Assembly (NCBI GenBank): GCA_030636125.1
Contig: DAOVXM010000229.1
Span: 1-5,222 of the forward strand
Source: Chloroflexota bacterium
GTDB taxonomy: Bacteria > Chloroflexota > Anaerolineae > Anaerolineales > UBA4823
DNA: 5,222 nt
Direction of reading: 5' to 3'
This document shows positions 1 through 5,222 of the stretch, in pieces (within the stretch, counting starts at the first letter, position 1; every line of letters starts with the position of its first letter). A program made the translations under genes and the position numbers. The notes beneath the pieces are model-generated. The model saw only the letters and a program-made list of their open reading frames with translations, was not told where the DNA came from and made no database searches.

Positions 1-85
1 AAGTCACATTGAAAATATTCTGGCAACAACAGTCCAGTCTTATTGAATATTAACCACACAGATGCACTCTTTCACTAAACAGCCT

Positions 86-727
86 CTATTTGCGCGACAT
101 GCTCGTCCTGTAAATTAAATAAAATCCAAAAATGATCAACGCTGCTGGACCAATTATGATTAACAAATTCTCAGCAGTTGCAGTGATTATTACTCCCATG
201 ACAATCAGAACTGCAGCAGGGATCCAGGCCCATTTCATACGACCCTCTGGCGAAGGAATCAGCGCGATGACGCCAAAAGTTAATCCTAAACCCAGGAAGA
301 ATATTCCACCTATACCGAAACCACTAAGTACCTCATCGAGCACGGTCACAATCATTAAAGTAAACATAACTCCTGCTGGGATGATAGCCCACCAATTGTT
401 ACGATCAGCCAGATATACTCCCAAAAAACTAACCCCTATCCCACCCAGAACAATAGATCCGGATATAAAATTGTTCAATCCTGGAGCTAAGAAATCGACA
501 AGTATCACCAAAGCAAGACTGAGCAATGTAAACCCTGGAATTAATGCCCACCAATGATCACGATTCCCAAAGAATACAGATAAAAAGACTAAGCTACCAA
601 TCCCGAAAATCAGCGACCAAAAGATTGATCCTAACCGGATACCAAGAAAGTTTTGTAACAGCAACATCAAGCCTGCCAAAATCAGCATCGCACCCCAGAA
701 CACCCTCGACTGTAGCCAGTTGAACAT
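86..727 (-). CDS. Multi-pass membrane protein of four tandem two-helix units (LiaF-TM-like)
   Basis: This 213-residue protein is almost entirely hydrophobic, and I recognise no enzymatic motif in it. By eye it has about eight membrane segments, near residues 7-26, 34-53, 59-79, 86-106, 113-131, 136-157, 167-184 and 187-206. They fall into four helix pairs. Pairs two to four each open with an aromatic-proline motif after a short charged loop: RDHWWALIPG (57-65), RNNWWAIIPA (109-118) and KWAWIPA (165-171). The first pair (WGAMLILAGLMLLLQNFLG) resembles the LiaI/LiaF-type transmembrane region. There is no signal peptide beyond the first helix and no extracellular domain; the C-terminus is short and basic (RTSMSRK). 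The ATG at 727 is supported by AGGAG at 736-740, eight bases upstream. The gene starts 28 bp after pncB ends and probably shares its transcript. The stop is TAG. Function is unknown. Membrane location is secure; the family assignment is an inference. Confidence 0.85.
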   Translation of the reverse strand: MFNWLQSRVFWGAMLILAGLMLLLQNFLGIRLGSIFWSLIFGIGSLVFLSVFFGNRDHWWALIPGFTLLSLALVILVDFLAPGLNNFISGSIVLGGIGVSFLGVYLADRNNWWAIIPAGVMFTLMIVTVLDEVLSGFGIGGIFFLGLGLTFGVIALIPSPEGRMKWAWIPAAVLIVMGVIITATAENLLIIIGPAALIIFGFYLIYRTSMSRK

Positions 728-755
728 ATGTATTTCTCCTAGAATGTATAAGTGT

Positions 756-2306
756 TTAATCTATTTGTATTGCGTTAGCAATCAAATCTTGCTTAAGATC
801 CCATAAATGTTGAGTAAGTGAAACATGATAAATATGAGGATTCATAATTCTACGTACACCTGCATCCAGTCGCTCGATATCCAGTTCACGCTTTTTACGC
901 ATTTCTTCAATGTCAGGTAATTTATATACTGTATTACCCTCGATTAACATATCCTCCAACAATATTTCAATCTCAGAAATGTCATCATGGGTCAACACGC
1001 GACATTTTGTGTGATTTGTCGGATGTCTTAGTACAATCTTCTCCATATTGCGTGGGTTATCAGACTCCAATCCAATCAAATCCGCAGTCGCCTTACCGCG
1101 CTGATCATACAATCGCCAGACATATTTATGCCCCGGATTGGGCACTTTAGACAGAGATTCCGATATTTTTATCGCCGGTTCCCATTTCCCATTATCGCAA
1201 ACAGCAACTAATTTATAAACACCACCCAAAGCAGGTTCCCCCCAGGATGTAATCAATCTAGTACCCACACCATAGACCAAACGCTTGATCAGCTGGTGTG
1301 CTTCAACATCATAACGAGGAGCTTCCTCAATTATTTGGGTGAGTATCTGCCAAATAATCAATTCATCCAGATTATTAGAAATCACAATCTTGGCTTTATC
1401 AAAACCAGCCTCGTCCAGCACCTTTACAGCTTGAATACTCAGATAAGCAAGATCGCCGGAATCCAGTCTGATCCCAATCGGTTCGTGTCCTTTACGCCGT
1501 AGTTCTTCAAATACCTTGATCGCGTTAGGGATTCCGCTTTCTAATGTACTAATCGTATCTACTAAGAGTATACAATCATCTGGATACACGTCCGCATAAG
1601 CCCGAAATGCATCAAGTTCACTCATTCCTAATGCTAAAAACAGTTGCACCATGCTATGTGCATGTGTCCCTTTAGGTGGGTATCCTAATACTGCTGACAT
1701 GCCCACATTCGAGGAATAATCGGCACCTCCTATCATGGCAGCTCGAACACCAGCGTTGGCACCCCGGTCTTGAGCCCGTCGTAACCCAAACTCCAACAAT
1801 ACCTGACCACGACCAATATCTCTTATGCGAGCAGCTTTAGTTGCAATCAATATTTGATAGTTCAAATGGTTAAGCAGTGATGTCTCTAGAATCTGTGCCA
1901 TTGCTAAGGGTCCTTGAACTACAGTCAAGGGAACGTTAGGATGGACAACCCGGCCTTCTGGTATGGCACGCATCGTGATACCATTAAAATCTCCATTCTT
2001 CTGTAACCAATTCAAGAAATCATCCGAGAACAAACGGTTACCCGTGCGACTCTTTTGACTTTTTAGATAATCGATATCTCGATCGCGAAAATACGCAGTT
2101 TCCATCCAATCTAACAACCACTCTAACCCCGCATTTACACAGTATCCTGCTTTGTGCGTGCCATAATCAGGATTATCCCGAAAAAAATGGTCAAATTGAA
2201 CCAGCTTTTCATGCATACCTGTGCGGTAATAGAGCTGCGCCATGGTAAGTTGGTATTGGTCTGTGTACAAAATCCCTTCCGCTAATTGTTGGTCCTTTCT
2301 TTTCAT
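756..2306 (-). CDS. pncB: Nicotinate phosphoribosyltransferase
   Basis: This cytoplasmic enzyme of the Preiss-Handler NAD salvage pathway joins nicotinate to PRPP, giving nicotinate mononucleotide and pyrophosphate, coupled to ATP hydrolysis in characterised members. At 516 residues it is slightly longer than many bacterial homologues. Visible family motifs, in order: [11 protein letters not shown] (14-24), EFGLRRAQ (172-179), GTHAHS (213-218), DTIST (250-254), GIRLDSGD (278-285), ISNNLDE (309-315) and YGVGTRL (345-351). H217 of GTHAHS matches the histidine phosphorylated in characterised enzymes. The C-terminal [20 protein letters not shown] region (489-508) is also typical. About 25-30 residues between ISNNLDE and YGVGTRL appear to be extra relative to the short-form enzymes I remember. 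The ATG at 2306 has only a weak upstream purine run (AAGAAATGATG), but the conserved N-terminal motif begins only 13 residues in, so the start cannot be far wrong. It follows the small membrane gene by 63 bp and precedes the large membrane gene by 28 bp. No frameshift or missing key residue is seen. Confidence 0.96.
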   Translation of the reverse strand: MKRKDQQLAEGILYTDQYQLTMAQLYYRTGMHEKLVQFDHFFRDNPDYGTHKAGYCVNAGLEWLLDWMETAYFRDRDIDYLKSQKSRTGNRLFSDDFLNWLQKNGDFNGITMRAIPEGRVVHPNVPLTVVQGPLAMAQILETSLLNHLNYQILIATKAARIRDIGRGQVLLEFGLRRAQDRGANAGVRAAMIGGADYSSNVGMSAVLGYPPKGTHAHSMVQLFLALGMSELDAFRAYADVYPDDCILLVDTISTLESGIPNAIKVFEELRRKGHEPIGIRLDSGDLAYLSIQAVKVLDEAGFDKAKIVISNNLDELIIWQILTQIIEEAPRYDVEAHQLIKRLVYGVGTRLITSWGEPALGGVYKLVAVCDNGKWEPAIKISESLSKVPNPGHKYVWRLYDQRGKATADLIGLESDNPRNMEKIVLRHPTNHTKCRVLTHDDISEIEILLEDMLIEGNTVYKLPDIEEMRKKRELDIERLDAGVRRIMNPHIYHVSLTQHLWDLKQDLIANAIQID

Positions 2307-2369
2307 AGCATCATTTCTTATCAGCTAATACTTACTGGGTCTATCCCTATTTGTATATCTACATCCACT

Positions 2370-2582
2370 TTATTGGGAATCACCAAGAGGGTAATCAAAA
2401 AATTCATGCCGGGGTATCTGAAAGTACCTCATCCAAAGAAACCAGGCACCAACTGCGATTAAAATAATTGGGCTGAAAACACCCCAGAAATTCACTTCCC
2501 CAAATAAACCTAGATTATTTAATAATAAAAGAAACCCTACGATTACAATTAATCCCCCCCAAACAAATGTCCCACTTCTCAT
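2370..2582 (-). CDS. Small two-helix membrane protein (LiaI/LiaF-type transmembrane region)
   Basis: This 70-residue protein starts MRSGTFVWGG. Two membrane helices run at about residues 8-24 (GLIVIVGFLLLLNNLGLFG region) and 29-48 (FWGVFSPIILIAVGAWFLW), followed by a polar tail with a basic and aromatic start and an acidic end (FDYPLGDSQ). The pattern of a helix ending LLLLNNLGLFG, then a W-G-V-x-x-P-x-I-L-I-x-x-G helix, is typical of the short DUF5668/LiaI-LiaF-type modules. These occur alone or at the N-terminus of envelope-stress and PspC-like proteins. An in-frame ATG lies upstream at 2618, but AAAGGAG at 2587-2593 sits just four bases before the ATG at 2582. The candidate promoter also covers the upstream start, so I chose 2582. 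It is the first gene of a likely three-gene operon with pncB and the larger membrane protein. Its first helix pair resembles the first unit of that protein. Function is unknown. Confidence 0.8.
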   Translation of the reverse strand: MRSGTFVWGGLIVIVGFLLLLNNLGLFGEVNFWGVFSPIILIAVGAWFLWMRYFQIPRHEFFDYPLGDSQ

Positions 2583-2586
2583 TATG

Positions 2587-2593
2587 CTCCTTT
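2587..2593 (-). promoter_or_regulatory. Shine-Dalgarno site deciding the start of the small membrane gene
   Basis: The minus strand reads AAAGGAG, then CATA, then ATG. This near-perfect ribosome binding site favours the ATG at 2582 over the in-frame ATG at 2618, which would add twelve residues (MYYIKVILERSI) unlike the rest of the family. The four-base spacing is slightly short but within working range. Confidence 0.7.
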
Positions 2594-2609
2594 CAAGTAT
2601 TACCTTAAT

Positions 2610-2640
2610 ATAATACATCGAAGGTGCGAAAATATTGCAA
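2610..2640 (-). promoter_or_regulatory. Candidate sigma70-type promoter for the small membrane gene and pncB operon
   Basis: On the minus strand, TTGCAA (2640-2635, 4 of 6 to the -35 consensus) and TATTAT (2615-2610, 5 of 6 to the -10 consensus) are separated by 19 bases, which is longer than ideal. Transcription would begin near 2603, giving a leader of about 20 bases that holds the Shine-Dalgarno site. The region is AT-rich, so a chance match is possible. A perfect TATAAT also lies on the plus strand at 2609-2614, but it has no -35 partner. Confidence 0.35.
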
Positions 2641-2754
2641 GAAATGGGCTATGAGCCCAAATCAGTCCAAGCAGTACATTGTTATGATTTTACCTCACTT
2701 ACCAACATTAATCGCACCGGACAACTTATGGGGGAGATTCTAAAAAATGAATGA
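2614..2754 (+). other. Short plus-strand open fragment, possible gene remnant
   Basis: An open frame of 46 codons runs from just after a TAA at 2611 to a TGA at 2752-2754. Its first ATG is at 2644, giving 36 codons. The translation has a balanced, protein-like composition (for example KILQEMGYEPKS early and LTNINRTGQLMGEIL near the end) and reads like the C-terminus of a soluble protein. I do not recognise the family. There is no Shine-Dalgarno site before the ATG, and the fragment overlaps the candidate promoter of the minus-strand operon, so it is either a relic or chance. It ends eight bases before the first inverted repeat. Confidence 0.15.
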
Positions 2755-2762
2755 TGCTATCT

Positions 2763-2815
2763 AGTGTTCCGTCAAATGTGATTGTTTAGTAAGAATAGAT
2801 CATGGACGGAACACT
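2763..2815. repeat. Perfect 11-bp inverted repeat with 31-base loop
   Basis: The left arm AGTGTTCCGTC (2763-2773) is matched exactly by GACGGAACACT (2805-2815). Inward, both arms continue into related sequence (AAATG against CATG in the same orientation). No T-run follows on either strand, so it is not a typical terminator. The arms look more like the terminal repeats of a small or internally deleted transposable element. No clear target duplication is visible: the flanks read CT on the left and TTAAG on the right. Confidence 0.6.
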
Positions 2816-2819
2816 TTAA

Positions 2820-2877
2820 GCTTTGTCATGGATGCAGTAACCCAGATATCAAATGAAACTTTCATCCTTGACAAAGC
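2820..2877. repeat. 15-bp inverted repeat (one mismatch) with 28-base loop
   Basis: GCTTTGTCATGGATG (2820-2834) pairs with CATCCTTGACAAAGC (2863-2877) at 14 of 15 positions. It begins five bases after the preceding inverted repeat and has a similar arm and loop size. The right arm overlaps the 3' end of the possible transposase remnant. It could be a second pair of element ends, a protein-binding site or an RNA hairpin; the sequence alone does not decide. Confidence 0.55.
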
Positions 2878-3140
2878 ACTAGACTACCGATGAACACCAG
2901 GTAGATACTCCAGCCAATATGAACCCAGGTGTACAGGTAATCGTGTCTCCGCCCAAGACTGCCGCATTGGCGAAATAAACTAAACAACCACTCCACTGCA
3001 TACATATGAGTTTTTATGAATTCACCGAAGCTGGACTTCGGGTAGAATTTTTCAGGCAACACATGCCAGAATAGCGCAAATCGACGGGTGACATCACCAC
3101 AACATCCAAAAAGAAAGTGGGTGATCGGGCGATCACCCAC
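2862..3140 (-). pseudogene. Possible decayed IS1-family transposase remnant
   Basis: A 92-codon open frame (GTG at 3140, TGA at 2862) has no upstream Shine-Dalgarno site, and its first codons lie inside the terminator hairpin, so it is unlikely to be an intact gene. Pieces of its translation resemble, in the right order, the end of IS1-type transposases as I remember them. ITHFLFG followed by GDVTRRFALFWHVLPEKF (about 6-32) matches the G-D-x-(S/T)...W...L-P region. SSFGEFIKTHMYAV (36-49) matches the SFSDFWKAYQAV region, with E in place of the catalytic D. RQCGSLGRR and HIGWSIYLVFI match the LRQRxSRLVRK and HIGAIWYFIH segments near the C-terminus. The stretch between is shortened, and the conserved GKETG/ER motif is missing, so any enzyme would be dead. 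The resemblance is judged by eye and is weak; a chance ORF remains possible. Confidence 0.3.
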
Positions 3141-3143
3141 TTT
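3108..3143 (-). terminator. Rho-independent terminator of the P-type ATPase gene
   Basis: A perfect 14-bp stem, AAAGTGGGTGATCG (3114-3127) with CGATCACCCACTTT (3130-3143), encloses two bases (the true loop is probably six to eight). Read on the minus strand it is followed by C and then TTTTT (3112-3108). It lies 41 bases beyond the ATPase stop codon. On the plus strand the stem is followed only by TTTAGATG, so termination should be mainly for the minus-strand transcript. Confidence 0.85.
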
Positions 3144-3184
3144 AGATGTAACATTGTATTAAGAGATATCCAATTAACACATTC

Positions 3185-5222
3185 TCAACTACGAAGACGG
3201 ATAATCAATTTCCGTAATTCAACAACTAAGAATAGCAAGATACTTAACCCAAAACATATCATCAGGTCCTGGAAAGATAGAGCCGTCGTTCTAAATAGGC
3301 TCTGTAAGAATGGTATGTACACTACTGCTAGTTGCAAAACCACCGTAAGCACCACAGCACCCAAAAGTGCTGTATTACTAAACAAGCCAATTGAAAACAG
3401 CGATTCACGATTCGATCGAATAGCCATCACATAGCCCATTTCGGAGAATGTCAATGTTGTAAAGATCATTGTCTGCCAAGTTGCTAATCCTAGGCTCCAA
3501 TACCAGTAACCAACCCCGATTGAAAGGAGCCCCATTAAAAGGCCAACCCAGATGATATCTCGACCTACACCGCGAGCGAATATATTTTCATTCGGCGGGT
3601 AAGGCGGACGGCGCATTGTATCCGGCTCTTCTTTTTCAACGCTGAGTGCTAGCCCCGGAAGACCATCTGTAACCAAGTTTATCCATAGAATCTGGAGAGG
3701 TAACAATGCCAAGGGCATCCCCAATAACGGAGCCGCCAACATAGCCCATATCTCACCCGCGTTACTGCTCAAAGTATACTTAATAAATTTACGGATATTA
3801 TCGTAAATTACGCGACCCTCTTCTACAGCCGCTACAATAGTAGCAAAATTATCATTCAGCAAGACCATATCAGATGCTTCTTTTGATACATCAGTTCCTG
3901 TAATGCCCATCGCCACCCCGATATCAGCTGCCTTCAACGCAGGTGCATCATTTACACCGTCCCCGGTCATAGCAGTGATCTGGCCTCGGTTCTTCAATGC
4001 TCGTACAATTTTTAATTTGTGCTCAGGCGTAACCCGTGCAAATACTGAGACCTTTTCAACAATTTCTTCTAACTCATCCATACTAAGATCATCAAGTTCC
4101 TGGCCAGTCAAGACACCGTTTTCGCTATAGATCTCCAACTCTTCAGCAATGTGACGGGCTGTAAGCGGATGATCTCCAGTAATCATAATAGGGCGGATAC
4201 CTGCTGTACGGCATTTCTGTACAGCCTCTTTCACTTCGGGACGAGCTGGGTCGATCATACCAACCAAACCGACAAATATCAGCTCACTTTCAGCGTTATT
4301 GCCATTCGCTTGAATCGGTAGTTCATCAATAGAACGACAGGCCACCCCCAGTACACGCATCCCTTTTTGCGCAAGTTTTGAATTGGCCACCTCAATCCGG
4401 TCGCGCCAATCAGCATTCATAGGTTCAACCCGGTTTTCTATCCAGACCTGATTTGAGATGTCTAGCAAACCATCTACTGATCCTTTTGTGAAGGCGACGT
4501 AATCAAACTCTTCTGTCCAACCATCCCAATCCCACACTGGCTTGAAGCCATCGGGGATATCAGCAGGCGAAGTTGGCATTCTATTGACAGTGGTCATTCT
4601 TTTACGTTCAGAATCAAATGGCACTTCGTCAACTCGAGGGAATATCGCTTCTAAAGTATTTTTACCCAATCCCATCCGCGACGCAGCTACAAGGAGAGCA
4701 CCTTCAGTTGGGTCACCGACGATGTGAAATCTGTCAGGACGTCTTTCATTGCAATCTAAGATAGCGTCATTACACAAAGCCGCTCCGGCCAGCAATAAGG
4801 TCAATGCAGGCGAGGCATGCAATTTTTCCGCTTGATCACTGCTCGGTACAGCATCAACACAAGGCAGCGAGACTGTACCAGTATATGTTCTTGACAACTC
4901 CTCAACCAAATCTATACGATGGTCTGCAACATCAAGCACCGTAACGGTCATCCGGTTCTCAGTCAGTGTGCCAGTCTTATCAGAACAAATGACAGTAACT
5001 GAACCGAGTGCTTCAACGGCTGGTAGTTTACGGATAAGCGCCTGGCGATTTAGCATGCGCCGGGCTCCCAATGCTAGTGAAATCGTCACTACTGCCGGTA
5101 ATCCCTCAGGGACGGCTGCCACCGCTAGGCTGATGCCTGTGAGTAGCAAGATCTCGAAACTCTCTCCTTGCAGGAAGCCTAATCCAAATACAATCCCCAC
5201 TAAAACCAATGCTGCCATTGCT
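3185..5222 (-). CDS. Calcium-type P-type (type II) cation-transporting ATPase, N-terminus outside window
   Basis: This inner-membrane pump couples ATP hydrolysis to cation transport. The frame runs off the window edge; the methionine at 5218 is internal (helix M3), and about 200-250 residues of a usual 880-920 are missing. Numbering from that methionine: M4 holds PEGLP (37-41); the P domain holds DKTGTLTEN with phosphorylated D80; the N domain holds GDPTEG (168-173) and KGSVDG (K245); then ITGD (346-349) and TGDGVNDAP (418-426). M5 keeps N486 and E489 (SSNAGEIW), M6 keeps N514, T517 and D518 (NLVTDGLP), and M8 has E593. With E38 of M4 these correspond to all the SERCA calcium ligands of both sites, so Ca2+ is the best substrate guess; Mn2+ or another cation cannot be excluded. 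Helices M7-M10 follow at about 550-572, 580-600, 608-634 and 650-671. The stop is TGA at 3185, followed by a strong terminator. Confidence 0.95.
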   Translation of the reverse strand, partial: AMAALVLVGIVFGLGFLQGESFEILLLTGISLAVAAVPEGLPAVVTISLALGARRMLNRQALIRKLPAVEALGSVTVICSDKTGTLTENRMTVTVLDVADHRIDLVEELSRTYTGTVSLPCVDAVPSSDQAEKLHASPALTLLLAGAALCNDAILDCNERRPDRFHIVGDPTEGALLVAASRMGLGKNTLEAIFPRVDEVPFDSERKRMTTVNRMPTSPADIPDGFKPVWDWDGWTEEFDYVAFTKGSVDGLLDISNQVWIENRVEPMNADWRDRIEVANSKLAQKGMRVLGVACRSIDELPIQANGNNAESELIFVGLVGMIDPARPEVKEAVQKCRTAGIRPIMITGDHPLTARHIAEELEIYSENGVLTGQELDDLSMDELEEIVEKVSVFARVTPEHKLKIVRALKNRGQITAMTGDGVNDAPALKAADIGVAMGITGTDVSKEASDMVLLNDNFATIVAAVEEGRVIYDNIRKFIKYTLSSNAGEIWAMLAAPLLGMPLALLPLQILWINLVTDGLPGLALSVEKEEPDTMRRPPYPPNENIFARGVGRDIIWVGLLMGLLSIGVGYWYWSLGLATWQTMIFTTLTFSEMGYVMAIRSNRESLFSIGLFSNTALLGAVVLTVVLQLAVVYIPFLQSLFRTTALSFQDLMICFGLSILLFLVVELRKLIIRLRS

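Larger units (their letters stand above)
2583..3184. other. 602-bp spacer without a confident gene
   Basis: This interval separates the ATPase from the pncB operon. From high to low coordinates it holds the ATPase terminator, a possible decayed transposase, two inverted repeats with long loops, a short plus-strand coding-like fragment and the candidate operon promoter. No tRNA, rRNA or CRISPR structure was seen in it. The mix of degraded coding sequence and inverted repeats suggests an old insertion and decay site. Confidence 0.7.

Noticed and set aside
1..85. Possible terminator after the last gene of the operon
   Set aside because: Only a four-bp CTGG/CCAG pairing was found and there is no T-tract, so no terminator can be supported within the window.
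132..557. 141-codon plus-strand open frame
   Set aside because: It lies wholly antisense to the repeated membrane protein, has a proline/threonine/isoleucine-rich shadow composition and no ribosome binding site.
2583..2618. Upstream ATG at 2618 as the start of the small membrane gene
   Set aside because: It has no Shine-Dalgarno site and overlaps the candidate -10 region, while the ATG at 2582 has AAAGGAG before it and gives the expected module N-terminus.
2645..2659. Small hairpin TGGGCT-ATG-AGCCCA just upstream of the candidate operon promoter
   Set aside because: The six-bp stem with three-base loop is easily produced by chance, and no second copy or operator family is recognisable.
3025..3041. 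Hairpin CCGAAG-CTGGA-CTTCGG followed by TTTTT on the plus strand
   Set aside because: The stem is only six base pairs, the T-run starts several bases after the stem, and no plus-strand gene is present that it could terminate.
3117..3434. 105-codon plus-strand open frame beginning in the terminator hairpin
   Set aside because: It is antisense to the 3' end of the ATPase, which has clear family motifs. The start is inside the hairpin and the composition is not that of a natural protein.
3903..4130. 75-codon plus-strand open frame, with similar short ones at 4542-4727 and 1296-1502
   Set aside because: These are antisense shadows of the ATPase and pncB coding sequences, without start signals.

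Overview
The window is a stretch of bacterial chromosome in which every confidently identified gene lies on the minus strand. The style of the proteins (a SERCA/PMR1-like type II P-type ATPase, a long nicotinate phosphoribosyltransferase, and small LiaI/LiaF-type membrane modules), together with a moderate, slightly AT-rich composition, would fit a Chloroflexota/Anaerolineae-like bacterium. This placement is only an impression; no rRNA or marker gene is present to confirm it.

Layout, read in the direction of transcription (high to low coordinates). (1) 5222-3185: the C-terminal 677+ residues of a calcium-type P-type ATPase whose N-terminus lies outside the window. (2) 3143-3108: a strong Rho-independent terminator that closes the ATPase unit. 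(3) About 3184-2583: roughly 600 bp without a confident gene. It holds a possible decayed IS1-type transposase remnant, two long-loop inverted repeats side by side, and a short coding-like fragment on the plus strand. (4) 2582-2370: a 70-residue two-helix membrane protein, with a plausible promoter and a good Shine-Dalgarno site that sets its start downstream of the longest possible ORF start. (5) 2306-756: pncB, nicotinate phosphoribosyltransferase, with its catalytic motifs intact. (6) 727-86: a 213-residue, very hydrophobic protein made of four repeated two-helix units of the same general type as the small protein. (7) 85-1: no recognisable feature.

The three genes 2582-86 are co-directional, with gaps of 63 and 28 bp, and probably form one operon. 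PncB makes nicotinate mononucleotide for NAD salvage in the cytoplasm. The two flanking membrane proteins have no assigned function, so any link to nicotinate handling or envelope sensing is a guess from position. The ATPase is a separate transcription unit.

I found no convincing evidence of a new multi-gene system. The points most worth a second look are the repeat architecture of the membrane proteins around pncB and the IS-scarred, inverted-repeat-rich spacer.
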